Positions 43,073-52,106 are shown, counted from the first letter of the stretch. The stretch: 64,000 nucleotides of DNA from Hymenobacter cellulosivorans (GCF_022919135.1 NZ_CP095049.1:4592501-4656500); one strand, 5' to 3'. Translations and numbers: made by a program. The notes: generated from the sequence alone by a model not told the origin.

Positions 43073-45577
43073 TTACCAGGCTTTTACAATCTTCTGCCCC
43101 CGCACCGGCTCGAACTCGATGGAAGGATCCTTGACCGTGGGCGCATTCACGAAGTGGGTGAACTGCCGGCGCAGCTCGGGGTTTTCGACCACCTCGCGCC
43201 ACTCGCAGTGGTAGTTCTGGATCAGCAGGGCCATTTCGGCTTCCAGCTCGGTGCAAATGCCCAGGCTGTCGTTGACCACCACGTTTTTGAGGTAGGCCAG
43301 GCCTCCGTCCAGCTTGTTGAGCCAAGTGGCGGTGCGCATCAGCGGGTCGGCGGTTTTGATGTAGAACATCAGGAACCGGTCGAGGTAGCGCACCAGGGTT
43401 TCCTTGTCGATGTCGGTGGCCAAGAGCTGGGCGTGCTGGGGCTTGGCGCCGCCATTGCCACACACGTACAGGTTCCAGCCCTTCTCGGTGGCAATGATAC
43501 CGAAGTCCTTGGCCTGGGCCTCGGCGCACTCCCGCACGCAGCCGCTTACGCCGCTTTTGAGCTTATGCGGGGAGCGAATGCCCTTGTAACGGTTCTCAAT
43601 TTCGATGGCCAGCGACACGCTGTCGTGCAGGCCAAACCGGCACCAGGTGCTGCCCACGCAGCTTTTTACGGTCCGCAACGACTTCCCGTAGGCGTGTCCG
43701 CTCTCAAAGCCGGCGTTGATGAGCTCTTCCCAGATATCGGGCAGGTCACTCACGTGGGCCCCGAACATATCGATGCGCTGCCCGCCCGTAATCTTGGTGT
43801 AGAGCCCGTACTTCTGGGCCACGCGGCCAATGACCATCAACTGCTCGGGCGTAACTTCGCCGCCGGCAATGCGGGGCACCACCGAGTAGCTGCCGCCCTT
43901 CTGGATGTTGGCCAAATACCGGTCGTTGGTGTCCTGAATGGTGTTTTGCTTGACAATCAGATCATTCCACAAGCCCGACAAAATGCTGCCGATGGCCGGC
44001 TTGCAGGTTTCGCAGCCGTCGCCCCGGCCAAAGTGGTCGAGGGCGGCATCGTAGGTGCGGATTTCGTTGATTTTGCACAAATCGAACAGCTCCTGCCGGG
44101 AGTACTCAAAATGCTCACACAGCACGTTCTTGATATAAGCGCCCTGGGCCAGTAGGGTACCGTTAATCAAGTCCTTGACCATGGGTACGCAGCCCCCGCA
44201 GCCGGTGCCGGCCTTGTTGCACTTTTTCATGCCGTCCACCGTCGTGACACCCAGTTCAGTCACGGCCCCGCAGATGGCACCTTTCGTCACGGCTTCGCAG
44301 GAGCAGACCAGAGCCTCATCGGGCAGGCTCAGTACGCCCGCGCCTTCGGCGGCCTCCCCGCCCCGGGCGCCCAGGATCAGGTCTTCGGGGTGGGGCGGCA
44401 GCACGATTTTGTTGTTGACGGTTTGTAGCAGCAGGTTGTAGGCTTCGGCGTCGCCAATGAGCACGCCGCCGAGCAGATACTTGCCGTCGGGGCTGATATT
44501 GATGCGCTTGTAGACTCCGCGGTGGGCATCCTCAAACACGATGGAGCGGCTGTGGGGCTCGGCAATAAACGGGTCGCCGAAGCTGGCCACGTCCACGCCG
44601 ATGAGCTTGAGCTTGCTGCTCATGTCGTAGCCGGTGAAGGCCCGGGCACCCTGGGTCAGTTGACTGACGACTACCTCGGCCATGTCGTAGCCGGGAGCGA
44701 CCAAACCGTAAATCATCCCCCCGTGCAGGGCGCACTCGCCAATGGCAAAGATGCGCGGGTCCGAGGTTTGCATCTCATCGTTGACGACAATACCGCCCCG
44801 CAGGCCCACTTCCAGGCCGGCAAGCTTGGCCAGCTCGTCGCGGGGCCGGATGCCGGCCGAAATCACCAACATGTCAACGGGCAGCTGGGAGCCGTCGCCG
44901 AAGTGCAGGGCCTCAATCTTGTCTTCGCCGCCGATGCTGGCGGTGGCTTTGCTCAGGTGAATGTTGAGGCCCAGGGCTTCAAGCTTGGTTTGCAGCATTT
45001 GGCTGCCGGCCGCGTCGATCTGCCGGGGCATGAGGCGGGGCGCAAACTCGATGACGTGGGTTTCGGGCACGCCCAGGTCGAGCAGAGCTTTGGCCGCTTC
45101 CAGGCCCAGCAGGCCGCCACCTAATACAGCCCCGCTGCGGGCCGTGGCCGCGCAGGCTTTTATTTCTTCCAAGTCCTCGATGGTGCGGTAGACCATCACG
45201 CCAGCCTTTTCCACGCCGGGAATGTCGGGCACAAAGGCCGAGGAGCCAGTGGCCAGCACGAGGTAGTCGTAGGGCTGCACTAGGCCGCCGCGGGAATGAA
45301 CCGTTTGGCTGGCCCGGTCTATTTCCTGCACCGGGTCGCCCAGGTGCAGGGTGATATGGTGGTCGTGGTACCACTGCAGGGGGGCCATCAGCAGGTCGTC
45401 GGCCGTTTTGCCCCCAAAATATTCACTCAGGTGCACTCGGTCGTAGGCCACGCGGGGCTCTTCGCCAAACACCACCAGATTGAAGGCCGGGGTTTTGGCG
45501 AGAAGCTTCTCGCAAAACTTGTAGCCAACCATGCCATTGCCAATGACAACGACGATTGGAAGCGGCTGCGGTACCAT
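43073..45577 (-). CDS. nirB: Nitrite reductase [NAD(P)H] large subunit
   Basis: This 834-residue protein has, in order: an FAD/NADH domain (VVVIGNGMVGYKF at the N-terminus), a BFD [2Fe-2S] domain (CSC ... CGGC), a second Cys pair region (CETC), a ferredoxin-like half domain, and the siroheme/[4Fe-4S] domain with C-X5-C (KSCVGSTWCR) and C-X3-C (GCVRECAE). It reduces nitrite to ammonium with six electrons from NADH. The ATG at 45577 starts the flavin domain directly; the open frame upstream has no family features. It is the first gene of the block. Confidence 0.96.
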   Translation of the reverse strand: MVPQPLPIVVVIGNGMVGYKFCEKLLAKTPAFNLVVFGEEPRVAYDRVHLSEYFGGKTADDLLMAPLQWYHDHHITLHLGDPVQEIDRASQTVHSRGGLVQPYDYLVLATGSSAFVPDIPGVEKAGVMVYRTIEDLEEIKACAATARSGAVLGGGLLGLEAAKALLDLGVPETHVIEFAPRLMPRQIDAAGSQMLQTKLEALGLNIHLSKATASIGGEDKIEALHFGDGSQLPVDMLVISAGIRPRDELAKLAGLEVGLRGGIVVNDEMQTSDPRIFAIGECALHGGMIYGLVAPGYDMAEVVVSQLTQGARAFTGYDMSSKLKLIGVDVASFGDPFIAEPHSRSIVFEDAHRGVYKRINISPDGKYLLGGVLIGDAEAYNLLLQTVNNKIVLPPHPEDLILGARGGEAAEGAGVLSLPDEALVCSCEAVTKGAICGAVTELGVTTVDGMKKCNKAGTGCGGCVPMVKDLINGTLLAQGAYIKNVLCEHFEYSRQELFDLCKINEIRTYDAALDHFGRGDGCETCKPAIGSILSGLWNDLIVKQNTIQDTNDRYLANIQKGGSYSVVPRIAGGEVTPEQLMVIGRVAQKYGLYTKITGGQRIDMFGAHVSDLPDIWEELINAGFESGHAYGKSLRTVKSCVGSTWCRFGLHDSVSLAIEIENRYKGIRSPHKLKSGVSGCVRECAEAQAKDFGIIATEKGWNLYVCGNGGAKPQHAQLLATDIDKETLVRYLDRFLMFYIKTADPLMRTATWLNKLDGGLAYLKNVVVNDSLGICTELEAEMALLIQNYHCEWREVVENPELRRQFTHFVNAPTVKDPSIEFEPVRGQKIVKAW

Positions 45578-45921
45578 ATGCCTAAAGGTTAGGACGAGAA
45601 ATGAGACGAGCGTTAAGGGTGGGTGGGATAGGTCGAGTGGAGCGGCTACTCTACGAAGAGCACAAAATATCTTACCCTTCAATTTAAAGGGGTTTTTACC
45701 ACCTTTTTTACAAGTATAAGCAAATACCCCATATTTCAAAAGGCCTGTTTCAGCATTTTTACATAAATATTGAAAAACACACCCTTTAATTAAGGGCATA
45801 TTTTACAAATTTTCGCTTTTCAAAATATCCTTTATTACTACGGTACCTATTTGGCTCAAGGAATATCAAAGGACTCCGTGGCGCGCCAACCTTACAGGTT
45901 CCGAACCACTCTACCAGAAGC
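45578..45921. other. Promoter region of the nitrate-assimilation block
   Basis: No gene is seen in this stretch. It is strikingly AT-rich (about 45660-45840) in an otherwise GC-rich neighbourhood, as expected of a regulated promoter. A candidate -33/-7 pair is described separately. Confidence 0.65.
45711..45740 (-). promoter_or_regulatory. Candidate nirB promoter (TTTG, 18 bp, TATACTTG)
   Basis: On the minus strand TTTG (45737-45740) and TATACTTG (45711-45718) are spaced 18 bp apart, close to the Bacteroidota consensus of TTTG, about 19-21 bp, TAnnTTTG. It would give a leader of about 125 nt before the nirB ATG. Confidence 0.5.
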
Positions 45922-45959
45922 ACCAGGCCCCGCCGAGACGTTGCTCAGCGGGGCCTGGT
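45922..45959 (-). terminator. Hairpin after the ADP-ribosylglycohydrolase gene
   Basis: The arms 45922-45933 and 45948-45959 form a 12-bp GC-rich stem with a 14-nt loop. It lies about 30 bp downstream of the minus-strand stop at 45989. No T-tract follows. Confidence 0.65.
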
Positions 45960-45988
45960 AGAATAGTCGGCCTAGAATCCGGGCGCTG

Positions 45989-46930
45989 CTAGAATAGGAG
46001 CCGGTCGGACAGAGCTTCGATTTCGGCCCGCTGCACCAGCACCCGCTGCCATTCCGCCGGAATCTGCTCTACCCCGAAATACAACCCGGCTAAACCACCC
46101 GTAACGGCACCGGTAGTATCAGTATCGTCGCCCAGGTTCACGGCCGTTAATACCGTGTCGGCGTAGAATTCGCCGCGCAGCAGGCACCACAGCGCCGCTT
46201 CCAGGGTGTGCACCACGTAGCCCGACGACTGGATATCCGCTTCCGAAACCAGGTTCAGCTGCGGGTCCAGCACCCGTTCAAACACCTTGATTTCCTTGGC
46301 CAGCTTCGGCAGCAGCTCGCGGGTTATTGCCGGATATAGCCGCTGCTGGGCTTGCACTGGCGTCAGGCCTTGCAGGAGACCCCAGGCAACTTCCAGGTAG
46401 AGGTAGCAGGCCAGCGTGGAGCGGTAGTGCCCATGGGTAAGGCTACATACGTCGTGGGTGAGGCGCTGCCGCTCAGCCGGGTTGGCCCGTTGCCAGAGCG
46501 GATGAAACACCAGGGGCAGAATCCGCATCAGGGCCCCGTTGCCGTTGTCGTACTCCCGGGTACCGCCGGCTTTTTTGGGCGCTACGCCTTCCTGCAACCG
46601 CAGAATGGCTTCCCGCGTGGCAATACCTATGTCGAACACCGTACCGTGGGGCGTCCAGTAGCCAAAGTCCAGCCAGTTGATAAAGCGGCGGCTCAAATCG
46701 GCTACATCAATGGCGTAGGCCCCCACTCTGGTCAAGGACTCGGCCAGGCAGAACGTCAGGGAAGAATCGTCAGACCAGGTGCCGACGGGCTGCTGGTGGG
46801 TGCCGTATTCGCGCATGCCCACAACGGGGTCGAGGCGGCGCTGGGCCCGGCTGGCAAACTCCACGGGCACGCCCAGGGCGTCGGCTACGGCTAGGCCCAG
46901 CAGGGCGCCGCGGCAGGTATCTGCATGCAT
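45989..46930 (-). CDS. ADP-ribosylglycohydrolase-family protein
   Basis: This 313-residue all-helical protein has the family motifs: RGALLGLAVADALGVPVEF at the start, TWSDDSSLTFCLAES (the metal-binding DDS/T motif), GNGALMRILPL, and the C-terminal LGDDTDTTGAVTGGLAGLYFG (the second metal site). Members remove ADP-ribose from proteins or nucleic acids with two magnesium ions. The acidic metal ligands all appear conserved, so activity is expected; the target is unknown. The ATG at 46930 starts the family domain directly. Confidence 0.92.
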   Translation of the reverse strand: MHADTCRGALLGLAVADALGVPVEFASRAQRRLDPVVGMREYGTHQQPVGTWSDDSSLTFCLAESLTRVGAYAIDVADLSRRFINWLDFGYWTPHGTVFDIGIATREAILRLQEGVAPKKAGGTREYDNGNGALMRILPLVFHPLWQRANPAERQRLTHDVCSLTHGHYRSTLACYLYLEVAWGLLQGLTPVQAQQRLYPAITRELLPKLAKEIKVFERVLDPQLNLVSEADIQSSGYVVHTLEAALWCLLRGEFYADTVLTAVNLGDDTDTTGAVTGGLAGLYFGVEQIPAEWQRVLVQRAEIEALSDRLLF

Positions 46931-47016
46931 ATACTCTGGTTTATTCGTTTGCCGCAAAGTAGGCAGATTCCCGGTTTCCCGCTTCTGCCCGCCGGTTTGG
47001 GGTATCACATGATTGT

Positions 47017-47056
47017 GTAAGGCCCGGGCCGGCCGAATCTGTAGTCCGGGCCTTAC
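47017..47056. promoter_or_regulatory. Inverted repeat overlapping the -7 box of the zinc-ribbon gene
   Basis: The arms 47017-47027 and 47046-47056 are perfect 11-bp reverse complements. The right arm overlaps the -7 box TACCTTTG (47054-47061) of the zinc-ribbon gene at 47067. The site lies in the divergent region with the ADP-ribosylglycohydrolase gene, so an operator is possible. Confidence 0.5.
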
Positions 47057-47061
47057 CTTTG
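47054..47061 (+). promoter_or_regulatory. -7 promoter box TACCTTTG, 5 nt before the start codon
   Basis: This is an exact TAnnTTTG. With a transcript start about 6 nt downstream, the mRNA would begin at or within a base or two of the ATG at 47067. Confidence 0.62.
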
Positions 47062-47066
47062 GGGCC

Positions 47067-47375
47067 ATGAACGACGCTGCGCCCCTCTCTGCTTCCAAAA
47101 AATGCCCCCACTGCGGTTTCTGGTCACCGTGGCAGCAGAAGTCGGACGACACCTGTGCGCGGTGCGGGCAGCTGCTCGACCCGGTACGCAACCGTAGTGA
47201 GCAGGCCCGGGACCAGGAAAGCAAACAGCCCATGTCCCAGTTCATGCTCCTTGAAATAAGTCCCGACGACAAAGGCCTGGTACGCCTTGGGAAGCAGCTC
47301 ATCCGGGGCGGACAGTTGGCTTTTGCGGCCACCCTGTCCTTTATTTTGTGGTTTTTGGCCCTGGCCGCTGGCTAA
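47067..47375 (+). CDS. Small zinc-ribbon membrane protein
   Basis: This 102-residue protein has an N-terminal zinc ribbon (CPHCGFW ... CARCGQLL) and a C-terminal hydrophobic segment (AFAATLSFILWFLALAAG) that should place it in the membrane. The function is unknown. Its TAA overlaps the ATG of the next gene by one base (TAATG), so the two are probably co-translated. Confidence 0.72.
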   Translation: MNDAAPLSASKKCPHCGFWSPWQQKSDDTCARCGQLLDPVRNRSEQARDQESKQPMSQFMLLEISPDDKGLVRLGKQLIRGGQLAFAATLSFILWFLALAAG

Positions 47376-47743
47376 TGGTCGTGCCCCGCGAGTTTTGCCG
47401 CCCGGCCTTCTGGCTGCCGCTGCTGGTGTATCTGCTCTACCAGGTCAATGCCCGCTTCGGCCACTTTCCGCTCCCGCTCCTGCTGCGGGCCTACCTTTCC
47501 GACCTGCTGGCCATGCCCGTCATTCTGACGTTGGCCCTGGTGGTACAGCGCCGCTGGGTGCACCGCCGCACCTCATTCATTCTGCCCGATTCGTGGCTGC
47601 TGGGGGCCTGGCTGTATATATCGGTCTGGTTTGAGCTGCTCCTGCCCCTGCTGTCGGCCCGCCACACCGGCGACTTCTTCGACGCCGTAGCCTACGGCCT
47701 GGGCACGCTGTTTTACCGGCGCTTTCTGAACCGGCCTGCTTAG
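47375..47743 (+). CDS. Small integral membrane protein
   Basis: This 122-residue protein (MVVPREFCRPAFWLPLLVYL...) has three or four hydrophobic helices, including LLAMPVILTLALVV and LLGAWLYISVWFELLLPLL. No family motif is recognised. The start at 47375 forms a TAATG overlap with the preceding zinc-ribbon gene, which argues for this start over an upstream in-frame ATG. The pair may act together in the membrane. Confidence 0.68.
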   Translation: MVVPREFCRPAFWLPLLVYLLYQVNARFGHFPLPLLLRAYLSDLLAMPVILTLALVVQRRWVHRRTSFILPDSWLLGAWLYISVWFELLLPLLSARHTGDFFDAVAYGLGTLFYRRFLNRPA

Positions 47744-47843
47744 GCCGCCGGGAACCTTCCCGTCGGCCTTGCTCGTACAAGCGGGTCTCAGGACGGGCGC
47801 CGGCACGGCTGCTCCGTTGAGGTTGTGCACCTAACTCCGACGT

Positions 47844-48671
47844 ATGTTCTCCGATTTGCAGCGCGTGCTGAACACCTACTGGCAGCAGTTCCTTTACATT
47901 TCTCCCAAGCTACTTATTGCCTTTATCGTGCTGGTGCTGGCCATTTTCGTGGCCAACCACCTCAGCGGCCTCATCGGGGGCAAGCTGCGCGCCAAGTCCC
48001 ACGACCCGCTGATGGCCGACTTCCTGACCCGCTTCAGCAAGTGGGCCCTGATTCTGGCGGGCGCGGTGCTGGCCATGGAAGTCGTGGGGCTGTACGCCAT
48101 TGTGGGCGGCCTGGTGGCCGGCGCGGGCTTGTCGGCCTTCATCGTGGGCTTTGCCCTCAAGGATATTGCCGAGAACTTTCTGGCCGGAGTGGTACTGGCC
48201 TTCAACCGCCCGTTCCGCATCCACGACACGGTGCAAATCAAAGATTTGGTGGGCAAAGTAGAAGACCTGAGTTTGCGCGTGACGATAATCAAGACTTTCG
48301 ACGGCAAGCACATCTTTCTGCCCAACGCCATGGTGCTGCGCGAGCCGCTCATCAACTTTACCCGCGACGGGTACATCCGCCAGGATTTCCTGGTAACTAT
48401 CGAGTACGGGGCCGAAGGCTCCAGCCAGGAAGCCTCCGAACTAGTATTGAACTACCTGCGCTCCAACAAGGACGTCGAGGATAAGGACCCGCACACGCCC
48501 TACGTCATCCTGGAAAAAGCCACTGCCACCACGGCCGACCTGCGGGCTTATTTCTGGACCTTTTCCGAGGACTACCGCCGGGGCACGCTGCAGCTTAAAA
48601 GTGGACTGATGCGCGGCATCAAAGCCGGCCTCAACCGGGAAGGCTACACGGTGACCAACGTGGTACAGTAG
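47844..48671 (+). CDS. Small mechanosensitive channel (MscS family)
   Basis: This 275-residue protein has three membrane helices and then the MscS beta and alpha/beta domains. The pore helix shows the Gly/Ala packing pattern GGLVAGAGLSAFIVGFALKD, and the following NFLAGVVLAFNRPFRIHDTVQI is the family signature. It opens under membrane tension to release small solutes during osmotic downshock. It is 111 bp upstream of a ClC transporter gene on the same strand. Confidence 0.93.
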   Translation: MFSDLQRVLNTYWQQFLYISPKLLIAFIVLVLAIFVANHLSGLIGGKLRAKSHDPLMADFLTRFSKWALILAGAVLAMEVVGLYAIVGGLVAGAGLSAFIVGFALKDIAENFLAGVVLAFNRPFRIHDTVQIKDLVGKVEDLSLRVTIIKTFDGKHIFLPNAMVLREPLINFTRDGYIRQDFLVTIEYGAEGSSQEASELVLNYLRSNKDVEDKDPHTPYVILEKATATTADLRAYFWTFSEDYRRGTLQLKSGLMRGIKAGLNREGYTVTNVVQ

Positions 48672-48782
48672 TTTTTTCGGATTTGCCGGGGCCAGCTCCA
48701 CCCGTTTTTCACTATCATGCGTTGAGATACACTAGCTGAGCGGCGGCATGCTTGGCCCCGTCCCGTTCCGTTTCCCTTGCCG

Positions 48783-50561
48783 ATGGCCAAAACCCTGCTT
48801 CACCGTACCCTTAGCCCCCTGCTGCTGTGGCGCTTGCGTCACGTCAACGACCGAGTGTATCTGATTCTGGTGAGCGTGCTGGTGGGCGGCCTGGCGGGAC
48901 TAGCGGCCGTCATTCTCAAAACCTCGGTGCAGAAAGCCCAGGACCTGCTCTATTCGTGGGTACCCGAGCAGGATCGGGTATTTGCCCTGTTTCTCTACCC
49001 CATTATCGGTATTGGCCTCACGGTGCTTTTTACGCGCTACGTGCTGGGCGGCTCCCTGAGCCGGGGCATCGGGCCCATCATCTATAACATTGCCCGGCAG
49101 AGCAGCATCGTGCCGCGCAGCAAGCTCTACTCCCAGCTGGTCACCTCTTTTCTGACCGTCACCTTCGGTGGCTCGGCCGGTCTGGAAGCCCCGATTTCGG
49201 TGACGGGCTCGGCCCTGGGTTCCAACGTGGGCCGGATTCTGCGGGTGGGGCGGCGCGAAAGGCGACTGCTGGTGGGCTGCGGGGCTGCGGCCGGCGTGGC
49301 GGCCATCTTCAACAGCCCTATTGCCGGGGTGCTGTTTGCCGTAGAAGTCATTCTGTCGGAGCTCTCGGCGCCGTTTTTCATTCCCCTGCTCATTTCCTCG
49401 GCCACGGCCACAGTGGTGTCCAAGTCGTTGTACGCGGGCCAGCCCTTCGTGCTGGTTACCACGACCTGGCCGGTGCAGGGCATTCCGTTTTACATCGTGC
49501 TGGGCTTGCTCACGGCCCTGCTGTCGGTGTACATGATCCGGATTTACTTTCTGGCCGACAAGTACTTCGAGCGCAAAAAGGGTACGTTCAGCAAGGTCCT
49601 GCTCGGGGGCCTGGCCCTGGGCGTCATGGTATTCATCTTCCCGCCGCTGTATGGCGAAGGCTATAACACGGTGCAGCTGCTGCTCAGCGGCCACCCCGAG
49701 CAGCTTACCGATGCCTCGCTGTTTTCGGTATACCGCGACGAAAATGTGTGGACGATCTTGCTCGTCGCCGTAGCCAGTATGCTGCTCAAAGTGTTTGCGA
49801 CCTGCATTACGGTGGGCTCGGGCGGCAACGGGGGCATGTTCGGCTCCTCCCTGTTTGCCGGTGCCCTAATCGGCTTTATTGCGGCCCGCCTTATCAATCT
49901 GAGCGGTATTTACCCCATTTCGGAGGTGCACTTCGTGGTGCTGGGCATGGCCGGCACGCTGGCCGGCGTGATTCACGCTCCGCTTACGGCCATCTTCCTG
50001 ATTGCCGAAATCACCGGCGGCTACGCGCTGTTTGTGCCCCTGATGGTGGTCTGCTCCAGCTCCTACCTCATTACGCGCTATTTCGAGCCTTACTCGGTAT
50101 ACACCCGCAAGCTCGTTACCCGCGGCGTGTACATGCACGCCGACCGTGACCGGGGCCTGCTGGCTCAGCTCGACCCCATGTCGCTGGTCAGCACTGATTT
50201 TATGCCCGTGAGCCCCGATAGTACGCTGGGTGAACTGGTTACCGTGTTTCGGCACGCGACGCGCAACCTGTTTCCGGTGGTGGATGGCGACGGCCGGCTC
50301 GTGGGCGTCGTCTCGCTCGATACCGTGCGCGACGCGCTATTCGACGACGAGCACTACAACACCACCCGGGTGCGCGACCTGATGACACCCCCACCCGCCT
50401 ACGTCAACCCCGACGACACCATGCTCGACGTGCTGCGCTGCATGGACCAGCTCAACGCCTGGGCCCTGCCCCTAGTCAGCAATGGCCGTTACGTGGGCTT
50501 CATCCTAAAGTCTGTCATCCTGGCCAGTTACCGCCGGCAGCTGCTGAAGGAAACGGAATAG
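48783..50561 (+). CDS. ClC-family chloride transporter with CBS pair
   Basis: This 592-residue protein has a ClC membrane core (about residues 25-440) and two CBS domains (about 455-590). ClC signatures are recognisable: GSAGLEAP, which aligns with the GxEGP filter/gate sequence and keeps the gating Glu, and GSGGNGGMFGSSLFAGA, which aligns with the GxFxP region. The retained Glu points to a Cl-/H+ exchanger or a Glu-gated channel. The CBS pair could sense adenine nucleotides. The ATG at 48783 was chosen over a TTG two codons upstream. Confidence 0.9.
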   Translation: MAKTLLHRTLSPLLLWRLRHVNDRVYLILVSVLVGGLAGLAAVILKTSVQKAQDLLYSWVPEQDRVFALFLYPIIGIGLTVLFTRYVLGGSLSRGIGPIIYNIARQSSIVPRSKLYSQLVTSFLTVTFGGSAGLEAPISVTGSALGSNVGRILRVGRRERRLLVGCGAAAGVAAIFNSPIAGVLFAVEVILSELSAPFFIPLLISSATATVVSKSLYAGQPFVLVTTTWPVQGIPFYIVLGLLTALLSVYMIRIYFLADKYFERKKGTFSKVLLGGLALGVMVFIFPPLYGEGYNTVQLLLSGHPEQLTDASLFSVYRDENVWTILLVAVASMLLKVFATCITVGSGGNGGMFGSSLFAGALIGFIAARLINLSGIYPISEVHFVVLGMAGTLAGVIHAPLTAIFLIAEITGGYALFVPLMVVCSSSYLITRYFEPYSVYTRKLVTRGVYMHADRDRGLLAQLDPMSLVSTDFMPVSPDSTLGELVTVFRHATRNLFPVVDGDGRLVGVVSLDTVRDALFDDEHYNTTRVRDLMTPPPAYVNPDDTMLDVLRCMDQLNAWALPLVSNGRYVGFILKSVILASYRRQLLKETE

Positions 50562-50564
50562 TTT

Positions 50565-50771
50565 TGATGTGTTAATGCGCCATGTGTCCTTGCTAGGCGG
50601 ATCTGAAGCCATCCTTCCTCTGCGCAAGTAGTCCCGCACTTTTACGAAAAAGCTCCTTCCTACGACATGTATGAAGGGGCTTTTCACATTAGAAGGCTGA
50701 GCACATTTTAGAGGACGGATTACCACGGCTGTGCCTCGCAAGGACATGTGAAACACATTCCCCACATTAAC
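50565..50771. repeat. Palindromic repeat element, copy 1
   Basis: The outer arms lie at about 50581-50622 and 50710-50748 (right arm AGAGGACGGATTACCACGGC...). They are imperfect reverse complements. An inner hairpin, AAAGCTCCTTCCTAC ... GAAGGGGCTTTT, at about 50648-50683 resembles a terminator. The right arm is nearly identical to that of copy 2 at 55355-55575. The element fills the junction of two convergent genes exactly. Confidence 0.85.
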
Positions 50772-51959
50772 CTAGTATTCTCCGATTTCGGGCTCTTTAC
50801 GGGCCATTAGCAAGCCAATCATCATGAGAACACCAGTAAGTAGGATGACCACGAAGAGGATATTCTCGCTGACTTCGCCGATGGAGTGTTCGGGAGGAAT
50901 GCTGTAGAAGAGCAGCACCGTTATCAGGCCTTTGGGCGCAATAAAAAGCTCGGGCACCAGATCGGTGCGGGCCACGAAGCGCAGGTAAACGTAGCGGATG
51001 GCTGTGAGCACACCCACGATAAGCAAGCCCTGGAGCAGCAGCGTGACGCTCAGCAAACTGGCCAGCGTGATGGAATAGCCGAAGAGCAGAAAGAAAAACG
51101 TGCGAATCAGAAAGGCCGACTCGGCGGTGATGCTCTTGAGCTGGTGCAGCTCGCCGGCCAGTCTCTCGGGCCGAAACCAGCGCTTGAGTGGGCCCTTCAG
51201 AAACAGTTCCGCGTTGTTGACGGCCAGTCCGAATACCAGCACCAGCAGCAGCGACGAGAGGTGAAGCTTTTTGGCGGCGCTGTAGAGCAAAATTAGGAAG
51301 GCGAAAATCAGGAAGAACTTGATGTGCAGCCGGATCCGGTCGAGCAGAAACGCCAGAAGCAGCGTGCTCACGATGGCCACGACGATGATGGCCAGTACAT
51401 CGCGCGAGAAGGTGATGACCGAAACGCCTTGGGCAAAGTCGTCCTGCAAGGCGAAGTTGAAGAACATGATGCCCAGAATGTCCGAAAACGTGCTTTCGTA
51501 GACGATAAACTCCTGCTTTTCACCCCAAAGCCCGGCCACGCTGGGAATAGCAATAGCGCTGCTGATAACGGCCAGCGGCACGGCATTCACCAGGCAGCTT
51601 TGCAGGGACGCGCCCACATAGGCCCGCAGCAAGAAGGCAATAGCCAGGGCCTGCACCACCAGCATCAGGGCCGCCGCCAGAAAGGAGCGCCGAATCAGCG
51701 GGGCTTTGTCGCGGCTGATTTTCAGATCCATGGCCCCTTCCAGCACAATCATAATGAGGCCGATAATGCCGAAGATCTGCAGTACTACCGACGGAATGCG
51801 CAGGGCAAAGTCGAGGTAGTCGGCGGCTTGGCGCAGGGCAATGCCGGTGAGCAGCAGCATCAGCACCGAGGGCACCTTGGTAGCCCGGGCGGCCAGGTCA
51901 AACAAGTAGGACAGAATGACGGCGATGCTCAGCCCAATCAGGATGGAATACGGACCCAT
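50772..51959 (-). CDS. Cation/proton antiporter (CPA family)
   Basis: This 395-residue protein has about 10-12 membrane helices and the NhaP/CPA1 features: AVISSAIAIPSVAGLW, an ESTFSDILGIMFFNFAL segment that carries the conserved acidic residue pair region of the transport site, and IAPKGLITVLLFY. It exchanges Na+ or K+ for protons; the ion is not predictable from sequence. It converges on the ClC gene across repeat copy 1. With the MscS and ClC genes, three ion-handling genes are grouped here. Confidence 0.85.
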   Translation of the reverse strand: MGPYSILIGLSIAVILSYLFDLAARATKVPSVLMLLLTGIALRQAADYLDFALRIPSVVLQIFGIIGLIMIVLEGAMDLKISRDKAPLIRRSFLAAALMLVVQALAIAFLLRAYVGASLQSCLVNAVPLAVISSAIAIPSVAGLWGEKQEFIVYESTFSDILGIMFFNFALQDDFAQGVSVITFSRDVLAIIVVAIVSTLLLAFLLDRIRLHIKFFLIFAFLILLYSAAKKLHLSSLLLVLVFGLAVNNAELFLKGPLKRWFRPERLAGELHQLKSITAESAFLIRTFFFLLFGYSITLASLLSVTLLLQGLLIVGVLTAIRYVYLRFVARTDLVPELFIAPKGLITVLLFYSIPPEHSIGEVSENILFVVILLTGVLMMIGLLMARKEPEIGEY

Positions 51960-52106
51960 ACGGCGCGGAAAAGTCAGACAATCAGCTCAACTATACGGCC
52001 CGGTTAGACATTCCGCCGACTTTTTGTTTGGTCTGAGCGGCCCTGTTGACCCGAAATTGGAAACGGGACCGTAGCCCATTTCGCCCATTCGCACCCGAAT
52101 CACTCG

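Noticed and set aside
45578-45799. 74-residue upstream extension of NirB
   Set aside because: It crosses the AT-rich promoter island, is rich in Lys, Phe and Cys without conservation, and the family starts at the flavin-binding motif.
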